DNA from: JANQMY01 sp965227095
GTDB lineage: Bacteria > Pseudomonadota > Alphaproteobacteria > JANQMY01
DNA: 64,000 nucleotides
Direction of reading: 5' to 3'
Assembly (NCBI GenBank): GCA_965227095.1
Contig: CBDDFL010000001.1
Span: 1,054,001-1,118,000 of the forward strand
The position numbers and the translations under genes were made by a program. Shown here piece after piece: positions 1 to 8,209 of the stretch. Position 1 is the first letter of the stretch. Each line of letters begins with the position of its first letter. Under the pieces are notes generated by a model. The model was not told where the DNA came from. It did not search any database and saw nothing but the letters and a program-made list of their open reading frames with translations.

Positions 1-1
1 C

Positions 2-799
2 GAAGGGTCTATCACCGTAAATGCGCACATTGATAACACCTTGCGGGAACAGCCATTTTTTGTCCTTTCGGTTCTGGATACGGGTGTTGGTTTCGACAAA
101 TCGTTGGCGGATGCGCTGTTCGATCCCTTCATTCAAGAAGATGGCTCCATAAACCGGCGTTTTGGCGGCACCGGCTTGGGGTTGTTTATTTGTAAGTCGC
201 TGACGGAGGCTATGGGGGGCCGGATATCGGCGACGTCAAGGGTGGGCGAAGGTGCTTACTTCAAAGTCGAAATTCCGACGGTGTGTGTCGATGAACCCGC
301 GGCTCCTGTTCCAATGATTGCCAGTCCGATTGAGGTACCCGAGAAAGTGGTGTGTTCGGAGGAGCAGAAACCGACAGCGCCTGCAACGGACGACGGTCTC
401 TTGCAGATATTGCTTGTGGAGGATCACGCCACCAATCGAAAGATCGTCGAACTGATTCTTGGACCGCTCGACGTAGCGATTACATCTGTTGAGAATGGCC
501 AAGAAGCGTTGGAGGCGTTTGGGGCGTCTTCCTTTGACTTGATCTTGATGGACATGCAAATGCCCGTCATGGATGGCTTGACGGCGACGAAAGAGATTCG
601 ACGTCTTGAAGCAAGCCAAGACCTCCCCCGCACACCCATCGCGATGCTCACGGCCAATGCCATGGCAAATCACGTGACTGATGCCCTAAATGCCGGTGCC
701 GATGCTCATATCGCCAAACCAATCACGCCAGACAGTCTCATAAAAAGCTTGTCAGATTTGTTGGAGAAAACCGGCCGCAAACGCCTGATGGCGGCATAA
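2..799 (+). CDS. Hybrid sensor histidine kinase, C-terminal part (cut by the left edge)
   Basis: The frame is open from the first bases, so the start and the N-terminal sensor and HisKA parts lie outside the window. What remains begins inside the HATPase_c domain, with the G1 box (DTGVGFD) and the G2 box (GGTGLGLFICKSL). A Pro/Ala-rich linker follows. Then comes a complete receiver domain: acidic pair in LLVEDHATN, phosphoacceptor Asp in ILMDMQMPVMDG, conserved Thr/Ala in MLTANAM and Lys in IAKPI. It should autophosphorylate a His upstream of the window and pass phosphate to its own receiver. No HPt domain follows, so an external phosphotransferase is probably needed. A second hybrid kinase lies 1.1 kb downstream on the other strand. 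Confidence 0.93.
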   Translation, partial: EGSITVNAHIDNTLREQPFFVLSVLDTGVGFDKSLADALFDPFIQEDGSINRRFGGTGLGLFICKSLTEAMGGRISATSRVGEGAYFKVEIPTVCVDEPAAPVPMIASPIEVPEKVVCSEEQKPTAPATDDGLLQILLVEDHATNRKIVELILGPLDVAITSVENGQEALEAFGASSFDLILMDMQMPVMDGLTATKEIRRLEASQDLPRTPIAMLTANAMANHVTDALNAGADAHIAKPITPDSLIKSLSDLLEKTGRKRLMAA

Positions 800-916
800 C
801 GCGTCTATCAGCGTATTTTCCTAGGCGGACGCTGCGGCAAGTATAAAGCGGTTGGCGCGGACGCATATTTCCGTCAAAAAGGCGGCTGAATTTCATTTGC
901 TTCAGCGTGCCAGATT

Positions 917-1867
917 ATGACTTTGCCTCACGACCTTCAAAACCTGTCCGTACACGGTCCGAAATGGTTTCAAGACGCCATTGGTCAGCCGCGAACGGAA
1001 GGAACGGTGGATGTAGCTGGATGTCCGATCCACTATTTCGAATGGGGCGATCCATCCAAGCGCGGTGTTGTCATGGCTCATGGTTTTCTGGCCCATGCGC
1101 GATGTTTTGCGTTTATTGCCCCCCTCTTGGCCGACAATTTCCACCTGGTATCCTATGACCTGTCCGGAATGGGCGATTCGGGTGCAAGGGAAAGCTATCC
1201 CGATGATGTGCGTGCCGCGGAAATGGTTGAAGTCGCCCGTGCGACCGGCATGACCGACGATAATCTACCGCCCTTTGTAGTAACCCATTCCTACGGCAGC
1301 TCCGTCGGTATCAAGGCCTGCAACGATCATTCCGAGCTGTTTGGCGGTCTTCTGGTGTGTGACTTTATGATGTTGCGGCCAGAGATAATGCGCGCCTATA
1401 TGGGAGGGGAGCGCGCGCGCCCCATGCCCAGCGGTAACAAGCCAAACAAGGTGTATCCAACTCTTGAAACCGCATTGGGGCGCTATCGGTTGGCACCGGA
1501 ACAGTCATGCGACAATGACTATTTGCTGCACTATATGGCTTATCATTCCCTCAAAGAGGTTGCCGGTGGATGGAGCTGGAAATTTGACACAAGCATATTG
1601 TCAAGCGACCACCGAGAGATCGATTGGTGGGAAAGTCAGCCGCAAAGATTTGTGCAAGTACCGGGGCGCAAAGCCATTATTCATGGTGCGGACAGTATTC
1701 TTTTCACACCAGATTCGGCCAACTATATTCAAGAGATCAGCGACCGCCCGCTGCCCATCATTTCCATCTCGAATGCGCAGCATCATCTCATGTTGGATCA
1801 GCCCATCGCTTTTGCTACGGCCTTGCGATCTGTTTTGACCATGTGGAACTCGGAAGACCTTTCTTAA
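917..1867 (+). CDS. Alpha/beta hydrolase
   Basis: 316 residues with an alpha/beta-hydrolase fold. An oxyanion-hole HG occurs in VMAHGFLAH (near residue 55). The nucleophile elbow is T-H-S-Y-G with Ser125. A probable acid sits in HGADSILF, and the catalytic His is in the C-terminal QHHLMLDQP. There is no signal peptide, so it is probably cytoplasmic. The ATG at 917 has only a weak ribosome site. The gene sits alone between two hybrid kinases on its flanks, and its stop overlaps the stop of the convergent kinase gene by three bases. The substrate is unknown. Relatives include esterases, haloalkane dehalogenases and lactonases, and nothing in the sequence chooses among them. Confidence 0.85.
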   Translation: MTLPHDLQNLSVHGPKWFQDAIGQPRTEGTVDVAGCPIHYFEWGDPSKRGVVMAHGFLAHARCFAFIAPLLADNFHLVSYDLSGMGDSGARESYPDDVRAAEMVEVARATGMTDDNLPPFVVTHSYGSSVGIKACNDHSELFGGLLVCDFMMLRPEIMRAYMGGERARPMPSGNKPNKVYPTLETALGRYRLAPEQSCDNDYLLHYMAYHSLKEVAGGWSWKFDTSILSSDHREIDWWESQPQRFVQVPGRKAIIHGADSILFTPDSANYIQEISDRPLPIISISNAQHHLMLDQPIAFATALRSVLTMWNSEDLS

Positions 1868-4023
1868 GCGCTTTTTTCCGCATCCGAATCGGTCGCAGGG
1901 CCTTGGCTAACCCACCGCGAAACCTTGGCGTAAAATTCTTCAAAGTCGATTGGTTTGGGCAGGTAATCATTCATACCGGCATTCAGGTACTGTTCCCGGT
2001 CACCGCTCATTGTATTCGCTGTAATGGCAATAATGGGGATGTCAGCCTTCGAGCCGCCTTCCTTTCGGATTTCCTTGGTGGCTTCCACACCATCCATTTC
2101 GGGCATTTGTCCATCCATAAGAATGAGATCATAGCTGTTCTCACGGACGGCCTGCACCGCTTCATGGCCGTTCGTGACCGTATCGACGGTGTATCCCGCA
2201 TTCTTGAGAAGGGTTTGAAACAGCATTTGATTGCCCAGATTGTCTTCGGCCAAAAGAACTCGACCACCGGTCGTTGAGATTTTTTCTTGCCTGGTAGCGG
2301 CTATGGGTGTGGGGGGCGTGGGTGTTAACACATGACGTAGCGCATCGACGGTCAGAGTATGCCCAATCGGGGCCGTAAGGGATAGGTCGGCAAGGTGTCT
2401 GCGATTCGCCGCCTGCCGGTCTGTTGGATTGCTTGAGATGTGAATAAGTTTTGCGGAGTTGTGTTCATCCGCCAAAAGGTCAGCGATCTCGTCTGTGAGG
2501 TCCAGTGCAATCACCGCTGCCAACTGCGGGTCGTGCAGCCTTTGTTGAAAATCCGGTCCAAAATCGCTGTAACGGTAATTGATACCGTGCTGCTGGAGCT
2601 GTCTTTCAATGATCGACCTGTACAAACTCGTCTCTCCCGCGACGAGCACATGCTTGTGATCTAGGGCCGACAAGGTGGCATGACTTCTCGATCTTTCGCG
2701 GGGGCCTGTTTGAAACGCGATCGAAAACCAAAAGACGCTCCCGCGCCCTTGAACCGAACGCACGCCAAGCGTCCCCCCCATCAGTTCTACCAAATCTTTA
2801 CAGATGGCAAGACCCAACCCGGTCCCGTTAAACTTACGCGCCCGTGAGGTGTCAACTTGGGTGAATCGGTCGAAGAGAGTGGGAATCTTATCTTCAGGAA
2901 TACCAATTCCCGTATCGACGACTTCGAAGCTTATTCTGTGTTGATCGTTTTCACCCGGCACCGATTGCACATTCACAACCACGCCGCCGCTATCGGTAAA
3001 CTTGATTGCGTTCGAGATCAAATTCGTAAGGATTTGCCGCAACCGCCCCGGGTCACCGCAGACAAATTGCGGAATTTCCGAACCGGCGACGGCGCCCAAA
3101 TGGAGACCTTTTTCGTTGGCTGACTGGCTGCCGATGGCAAGCACTTGATCCAATATGGTGTTGAGATCGAATTCGACATTTTCGACCTGTAAAGCGCCGG
3201 CTTCGAGTTTTGACACATCAAGAACATCGTTCACGATGCTGAGCAGGCTGTGTCCCGAGGTTTCGATGGTCGATATCCAGGACCGTTCGTCAGCCCCCAA
3301 ATTGCCATTCAGGGCAAGCTTTGAGAACCCCAAGATTCCGTTGATTGGTGTTCTAAGCTCGTGGCTCATATTGGCAAGGAACGCGCTTTTGGCCTCGGAA
3401 GCGGCTTCCGCCTTAGCGACCGCCAGCTCCACATCTCGAATGCTGGCTTGAAAAAGTGAAATGAAGCAGAGTGTGAGGACATATACAGATGTACTTGCCG
3501 CAAACGCATAGAAGAAATAACGGTAATGTTCGACGGCGGCCACTGATATCAAAGTCTCAGGTGGCCAATTCAGCATACGAACTAAAATTACTGTCTCTAG
3601 TAAAACCAAGGCGCCATAGGTGAGTGTTGCACCGCGGCGGGAGATCAACAGGCCTGACAATACCGGCAGCATGACCAGGATGATTATTTCAGGTTCGTGA
3701 AAACCCAAATCAAACAGGGGTTCCGGAACCACGCCGAAGGCGCCGCAAAAAAGAGTAAGCCACCCTGCCAGTTTGATCGACTTTGTCACGTATAGGATGA
3801 CCGGCATGGCACACAGAACCAGTGACACGAACCCCGCAACCGTTGCCATTGCAATGTTGTAGTTGGGACTTTGGGTATAGAGATAGCAAAGAGTGCCGCC
3901 CAGGATGCCGAATATCGTCGGGCAAAACATGAGCAAACGGGCGCGTACAAGATCAACGCGGTCAGACGGATCGATGTTTAATCCCATGAGACGGTCGAAA
4001 AACGCCAAGATACGGCCGGGCAC
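1864..4023 (-). CDS. Membrane hybrid histidine kinase with a degenerate and a true receiver domain
   Basis: 719 residues from a GTG at 4023, preceded by GGAG at a 7-base spacing. An in-frame ATG 51 bases further upstream has no visible ribosome site. About six hydrophobic segments lie in residues 30-195 with almost no periplasmic loops, as in CqsS/LqsS-type kinases that sense membrane-permeable ligands. HisKA follows with the H-box SHELRTPING (His221), then HATPase_c with the N-box NLISNAIKF and G-box NGTGLGLAIC. Residues about 455-565 look like a receiver that has lost its acidic pair and phosphoacceptor. The last domain is an intact receiver (LLAEDNLGN, Asp637 in ILMDGQMPEMDG, Lys in LPKPI). 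Ligand and output are unknown. Confidence 0.9.
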   Translation of the reverse strand: MPGRILAFFDRLMGLNIDPSDRVDLVRARLLMFCPTIFGILGGTLCYLYTQSPNYNIAMATVAGFVSLVLCAMPVILYVTKSIKLAGWLTLFCGAFGVVPEPLFDLGFHEPEIIILVMLPVLSGLLISRRGATLTYGALVLLETVILVRMLNWPPETLISVAAVEHYRYFFYAFAASTSVYVLTLCFISLFQASIRDVELAVAKAEAASEAKSAFLANMSHELRTPINGILGFSKLALNGNLGADERSWISTIETSGHSLLSIVNDVLDVSKLEAGALQVENVEFDLNTILDQVLAIGSQSANEKGLHLGAVAGSEIPQFVCGDPGRLRQILTNLISNAIKFTDSGGVVVNVQSVPGENDQHRISFEVVDTGIGIPEDKIPTLFDRFTQVDTSRARKFNGTGLGLAICKDLVELMGGTLGVRSVQGRGSVFWFSIAFQTGPRERSRSHATLSALDHKHVLVAGETSLYRSIIERQLQQHGINYRYSDFGPDFQQRLHDPQLAAVIALDLTDEIADLLADEHNSAKLIHISSNPTDRQAANRRHLADLSLTAPIGHTLTVDALRHVLTPTPPTPIAATRQEKISTTGGRVLLAEDNLGNQMLFQTLLKNAGYTVDTVTNGHEAVQAVRENSYDLILMDGQMPEMDGVEATKEIRKEGGSKADIPIIAITANTMSGDREQYLNAGMNDYLPKPIDFEEFYAKVSRWVSQGPATDSDAEKSA

Positions 4024-4192
4024 AAGAGTACTCCAATTCCTTTCTAGTGAAAGGCAATATTGCCCGGAATTCATTAAGAAAACCCAGCGGCGGAGCGGGT
4101 TCTAGCGTAGTCGTTAATGAGTGTTTAACCAACAGGGTTAGGGATATCCGCGGCTGGTGACCGAAGACGGATGACGTGCAGTGGCGTCGCCT

Positions 4193-4861
4193 TCAATCGA
4201 CGCTCATCGCAAGAACTCGGCTGATATGGCTTAAAGGGCGCCCGCTTTCTTCGGCCCATTCATTGAAAGCCGCCTGAACCGATGCAAGCGCTGTTTTTGA
4301 TTTGGGTTCCTTGTCGATAATCCCTTGTGCGATTAACGCGCGCACGACGTCTTTGGAGAAGACAAACGTATCTTTGCCCATCTGACGTAATAGGAATTGT
4401 GCGGAAGATCCGCTTAAGCGTTGTCCGTTCTTCTTAAGAAAATCGTAAAGGCCAACAATATCGTCACCGGGCCAGTTCGCGAAGAACTTGGCGGCACTGC
4501 CATGGTCGTCGGCGAGGGTGCAGATCATCTGCGCATTGTGTGGGGCCGACTTGATTTTCGCGAAATTCCGGATGATGGCGTCATTGCCCATCAACGCTTC
4601 CAGTTCTTCATCATGCATGGCCGCCACCCGCCTGGGGTGGAAACCGTGGAAGGCGTACTCGAACGCAGGCCATTTGTTTTCCACCACTTTCCAAACGAAG
4701 CCGGCCTGAAAAATGACCTTTGTCATGGCGGAAAGCCACCGGTCGTCTTTTATCTTGCGCAACGCAGCTGGTGACTTTGGTGTGGGGAGTTGGGCGTCCA
4801 CCGCGTCTGCTCCGCCCTTTCGTTTGGCAGCCCGCGCAAAGATCTTATCGAATTTTTCCAC
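4193..4861 (-). CDS. DNA-3-methyladenine glycosylase I (Tag)-like protein
   Basis: 222 residues from a GTG at 4861 with GGAGGA six bases upstream. It matches the Tag side of the helix-hairpin-helix glycosylases. Residues about 40-110 carry the block with F-x-W, an AF-x-GF-x-P segment, then a DEELEALMGNDAIIRNFAKI-type stretch and NA (residue about 108), corresponding to the Tag core. Tag excises 3-methyladenine from alkylated DNA. The family normally has about 190 residues and a Cys/His zinc site. I cannot identify all the zinc ligands here, so this may be a divergent member. It is monocistronic and divergent from the MFS gene. Confidence 0.75.
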   Translation of the reverse strand: MEKFDKIFARAAKRKGGADAVDAQLPTPKSPAALRKIKDDRWLSAMTKVIFQAGFVWKVVENKWPAFEYAFHGFHPRRVAAMHDEELEALMGNDAIIRNFAKIKSAPHNAQMICTLADDHGSAAKFFANWPGDDIVGLYDFLKKNGQRLSGSSAQFLLRQMGKDTFVFSKDVVRALIAQGIIDKEPKSKTALASVQAAFNEWAEESGRPLSHISRVLAMSVD

Positions 4862-4947
4862 GGCAATTCCTCCGTAAACGGTGCGGTTCAGTCGTTCGGT
4901 CCCTGTCGACTATTTCGATCAGCCTGGTATAACTGACAAAAATAATC

Positions 4948-4972
4948 AAACGGCGGAGCAATATTGCCGTTT
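4948..4972. promoter_or_regulatory. Inverted repeat upstream of the MFS/SDR operon
   Basis: AAACGGC (4948-4954) and GCCGTTT (4966-4972) form an inverted repeat that encloses the perfect 10-base palindrome GCAATATTGC (4958-4967). It lies just before the AGGGAGG ribosome site of the transporter. It may be an operator or a small mRNA hairpin. No regulator gene is adjacent. Confidence 0.4.
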
Positions 4973-4989
4973 TAGGGAGGCATTCCTGC

Positions 4990-6309
4990 ATGAGCACTGA
5001 TCAAGGCTTGGCCGCCATTCCGGCGCGCCATTACACTTTTCTCGTTCTTATGACAGCGCTCAACGTGATGAATTTCGTTGACCGTCAGCTTCTGGCGAGT
5101 TTTGCCAATTTCATCGTCCCGGAACTCGGGCTGACGGACACCCAATTTGGCTTGCTGACCGGCCTTGTGTTCATCGTGTTTTACGCGGTGATGGGGCTGT
5201 TTATGGGGGCGCTGGCCGACATGCTCCATCGGCCTCGTTTGGTGGCATTTGGTGTTGCCTTGTGGAGTGTCCTAACGGCCGCCTCCGGCGCCGCCCGCGG
5301 CTTTGTCAGTATGGCAATCCCCCGTATGCTGATTGGTGTCGGTGAATCTATTTTGACGCCAACGGCCATGTCCATGCTGGCGGACCGTTTCCCGAAATCC
5401 CAGCTCGGGTTTGCGGCGGGGTTCTATTACATGGGCGTGCCCATCGGTGTGGGCCTTAGTTTGTTAATTGCCGGATATCTTGGTCCGGCGATTGGTTGGC
5501 GCAATTGTTTCTATTTACTGGGGGCGATTGGTCTTGTCTTTGCGGTGGTCATGTTGTTCGTCAAGGAAACGCCGCGCCAACACCATGGAGAAACCCAGGC
5601 GGCGCCGTTGAAATTGAACCGCGAAAGCCTGGTACAGATTTTTAATACACTAACGCAAGCCTTGCGCAAATCACCCGCATTAGGGTTGACCATGGCGGGC
5701 GGTGTGACGCTGCACTTTATTTTGGGGGCAGCGGCCTTCGAACAATTATGGTTCGTTCAAGAACGCGGATTTGACAAGGCTGAAATTGCCCAAATGTCCG
5801 GTTGGATTGCCATGGTTGCCGGTATCATGGGCAATCTGTTTGGCGGCCTTGGCGGTGATTATTGGCAGCAGCGGACGGGCACGGGACGTCCCCAGTTTCT
5901 GTTCTGGGTGATGCTGGTATCCATGCCGTTCAGCATTGCATACCGCCTGGTAGATCCCAGCAGCTTCTTCTTTTATTTCGGTATCTTTGTGGGCTTCTTC
6001 CAATTGGGCGCGTTTTACGGCCCCACTTTTTCGACGGTTCAGGAGCTGGTGCCGCCGCAAATTCGATCCACCGTGGTTGCGTTTTACATTTTGATGCTCA
6101 ATTTGATCGGACTTGGCTTCGGCATCACGGCGGGGGGCATTGTGATTGATACGCTGCGCACGGCTGGTTTTGAACAGCCTTACACATGGACTCTTTTGAG
6201 CTTTACTCTTCTGTCGGGTTTGGCGATACCCATGTTCTATTTTGCCGGCCAACGTTTCACAGAGGATCAAAAGCGGCTTTATGCATCTGACCCGAAACCT
6301 GCTGAATAA
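4990..6309 (+). CDS. MFS transporter, spinster-like
   Basis: 439 residues with about 12 membrane segments. The ATG at 4990 follows AGGGAGG at a good spacing. The N-terminal half carries NFVDRQLLA in TM1 and the loop motif GALADMLHRPRLV between TM2 and TM3, the MFS signature in the form seen in spinster-like and aromatic-acid/hexuronate-type transporters. Substrates of bacterial spinster-like carriers are mostly unknown and are often lipophilic or organic acids. An SDR gene follows after 27 bases on the same strand, so the pair is probably an operon in which the imported compound is then oxidised or reduced. Confidence 0.88.
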   Translation: MSTDQGLAAIPARHYTFLVLMTALNVMNFVDRQLLASFANFIVPELGLTDTQFGLLTGLVFIVFYAVMGLFMGALADMLHRPRLVAFGVALWSVLTAASGAARGFVSMAIPRMLIGVGESILTPTAMSMLADRFPKSQLGFAAGFYYMGVPIGVGLSLLIAGYLGPAIGWRNCFYLLGAIGLVFAVVMLFVKETPRQHHGETQAAPLKLNRESLVQIFNTLTQALRKSPALGLTMAGGVTLHFILGAAAFEQLWFVQERGFDKAEIAQMSGWIAMVAGIMGNLFGGLGGDYWQQRTGTGRPQFLFWVMLVSMPFSIAYRLVDPSSFFFYFGIFVGFFQLGAFYGPTFSTVQELVPPQIRSTVVAFYILMLNLIGLGFGITAGGIVIDTLRTAGFEQPYTWTLLSFTLLSGLAIPMFYFAGQRFTEDQKRLYASDPKPAE

Positions 6310-6336
6310 CGCGACATCTCAAATAAAGGACGCCTC

Positions 6337-7077
6337 GTGAACCGGCGCGTCGCTCTCATCGCCAACGCGGATACGCATGTGGGTCCAGACCTGGCACGCA
6401 TCCTTGCGCGCCGGGGCCATGATCTCGTTTTGGGAGATCCGCAACCGGGTCTTGCGGAAGAATTGCGACAGCTCGGTGTTGGGGCAAAAATTGTGTCCGG
6501 TACGGATGACATTGCGTATCCCGGTGCCATGAAGCGGCTCGTGGCAGCCGCTTTGAACGAATATGGTCGGTTGGACGCCGCTTACATTCGCACCGGCTAC
6601 ATCCTCACGGGGCCTTTCTTGGAGGCAACGCAGGACGATCTTTCCATTGTATTGCGGGAAAACATCGAAGCCGTGTTTCATTGTCTGCAAACGGTTCTGC
6701 CGCCCATGATCGAGCGTGGCACGGGGCAGATCCTGGTCATGACCAGCGCATCCGGGGCGAAAGCCACGCCCAAGGCGCCGCTCTATAGCGCGACACGGGC
6801 GGCCGCGAACATGCTGGTCAAGAATGTGGCATTGGACGTGGCCGACAAGGGTATTATCGTCAATGCGGCGGGAACCAATTTCTTGGACTATCCCGGATTT
6901 GTAGAGGCCAGCGGCGCTGCCGATCCAAAAATCCGTAAGCGGATTGAATCAAGCATTCCTGTGGGTCGTTTGGGTCGTCCCGATGAAGCCGCTCACTTTT
7001 GCGCCGGCCTGTTGGATGGTCAAAACATGTTCCAAACCGGCCAGTTCTTTTCGTTAAGCGGTGGCTGGTCGGATTAG
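6337..7077 (+). CDS. Atypical short-chain dehydrogenase/reductase with YxxxR in place of YxxxK
   Basis: 246 residues from a GTG with AAAGGA upstream. The Rossmann fold and overall length are those of classical SDRs. The candidate Ser is in MTSASGAKA (residue about 137), Tyr is 150 and the C-terminal LSGGW is present. Two signatures are degraded. The glycine-rich TGxxxGxG is replaced by ANADTHVGP, and the catalytic Lys four residues after Tyr150 is Arg154 (YSATR). The NAG motif is also absent (RTGY). It may bind cofactor weakly, use altered chemistry or be non-catalytic. It follows the MFS transporter by 27 bases and overlaps the convergent DUF2474 gene by four bases. Confidence 0.85.
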   Translation: MNRRVALIANADTHVGPDLARILARRGHDLVLGDPQPGLAEELRQLGVGAKIVSGTDDIAYPGAMKRLVAAALNEYGRLDAAYIRTGYILTGPFLEATQDDLSIVLRENIEAVFHCLQTVLPPMIERGTGQILVMTSASGAKATPKAPLYSATRAAANMLVKNVALDVADKGIIVNAAGTNFLDYPGFVEASGAADPKIRKRIESSIPVGRLGRPDEAAHFCAGLLDGQNMFQTGQFFSLSGGWSD

Positions 7078-7196
7078 CCCGCCGTTCCTAAGACCAACCG
7101 CAAACCATACGCGACAACACCCAGGCTCAACACGCTGGCGACCCAAAGGCCGACGAACCACAGCAATTTTTGTAGGCGCGGATCAAGGTCTATCAT
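7074..7196 (-). CDS. Small cytochrome bd-associated membrane protein, DUF2474 type
   Basis: A 40-residue reading frame: MIDLDPRLQKLLWFVGLWV followed by a hydrophobic SVLSLGVVAYGLRLVLG segment. It has one membrane helix. Its ATG overlaps the cydB stop (ATGA), so it is translationally coupled as the third gene of the oxidase operon. DUF2474 proteins of about 40 residues sit in this position after cydB in many proteobacteria and are the functional counterpart of CydX, which stabilises the oxidase. Its stop (7074-7076) overlaps the stop of the convergent SDR gene. Confidence 0.85.
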   Translation of the reverse strand: MIDLDPRLQKLLWFVGLWVASVLSLGVVAYGLRLVLGTAG

Positions 7197-8200
7197 GCGT
7201 GATAGCCCTCATCGTCTTTTACTTTGCCGCGGAAAACCCAATAGGCATAAGCCGTATAGCCGATCACCATGGGCAGCAGAACGACCGTGCCGGCCAATAA
7301 AAACCCAAGGCTCTTGTCGGGCCCGGCCGCTTGCCAGATATCGACCGATGGCGGAACGATATTTGGGTAGACGCTGATCCCGAACCCAGCATAGGCGAGT
7401 ACGAATAATAGTAGCGTCAGCAAAAAGGGCCAAACGTCATTCTTAAGGCGCAGCGATACAAAAATGCCAACGGCAACGCCCAGCAGTCCGATTGGGACCG
7501 GCGATAGTAAGAGAATGTTCGGCCAGCTAAACCAACGCGCCGCGATGTCGGGCTGGGCGAGGGGCGTCCACAGGCTCACCAGTCCGCAAGCCAGCATCAC
7601 GCCAGCCAGTAAGGGGAGAATGAAGCTACCGGCGCGCGCTTGTAATGAGCCTTCCGTCTTCATGTAAAGCCAGGTGGCGCCCAACAGGGCGTAACCCAAG
7701 GGGACCGCGAGCCCCGCGAAGAGGGTGAAGGGTGTCAGCCAGTCGAACCAGCCCCCGGCATAAGTGCGCCCGTCAACGGCGACCCCTTGAATGAAGGCGC
7801 CCAGCATGACGCCTTGCGCAAAGGCCGCCATGAACGACCCGGTAATGAACGCTAAATCCCAATAGGGTTTGTGCTCGGCGGATTTATAGCGGAACTCAAA
7901 GGCCACCCCCCGGAAAATAAGGGCCGCCAGCATCACCATCAGCGGCGCGTAGAAGGCGGTGAGCAGCAGCGAATAAGCCAGGGGAAACACCGCAAACAAT
8001 CCGCCGCCGCCTAATATCAACCACGTCTCGTTGCCGTCCCAGAAGGGGGCGATTGAATTCATCATGGTTTCGCGGTGTTTTTGGTTCGGGAACACGGGAA
8101 ACAAGATCCCCACGCCCAAATCGAACCCGTCCAGCAACACATAGGCCAGTACGGCGACCGCGATGAGGATGGCCCAAATGAATGCGAGATCAAATTCCAT
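7193..8200 (-). CDS. cydB: Cytochrome bd-type (cyanide-insensitive) ubiquinol oxidase subunit II
   Basis: 335 residues with about eight or nine membrane helices. The ATG at 8200 has GAGG seven bases upstream, and a GTG two codons earlier is less likely. It matches CydB/CioB: N-terminal LLDGFDLGVGILFP, then MMNSIAPFWDGNETWLI-type sequence, and a C-terminal segment with YTAYAYWVFRGKV. With CydA it forms the quinol oxidase that reduces O2 to water in the inner membrane without pumping protons. It lies 9 bases after cydA and is coupled to the DUF2474 gene. Confidence 0.95.
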   Translation of the reverse strand: MEFDLAFIWAILIAVAVLAYVLLDGFDLGVGILFPVFPNQKHRETMMNSIAPFWDGNETWLILGGGGLFAVFPLAYSLLLTAFYAPLMVMLAALIFRGVAFEFRYKSAEHKPYWDLAFITGSFMAAFAQGVMLGAFIQGVAVDGRTYAGGWFDWLTPFTLFAGLAVPLGYALLGATWLYMKTEGSLQARAGSFILPLLAGVMLACGLVSLWTPLAQPDIAARWFSWPNILLLSPVPIGLLGVAVGIFVSLRLKNDVWPFLLTLLLFVLAYAGFGISVYPNIVPPSVDIWQAAGPDKSLGFLLAGTVVLLPMVIGYTAYAYWVFRGKVKDDEGYHA

Positions 8201-8209
8201 GGTCACACC

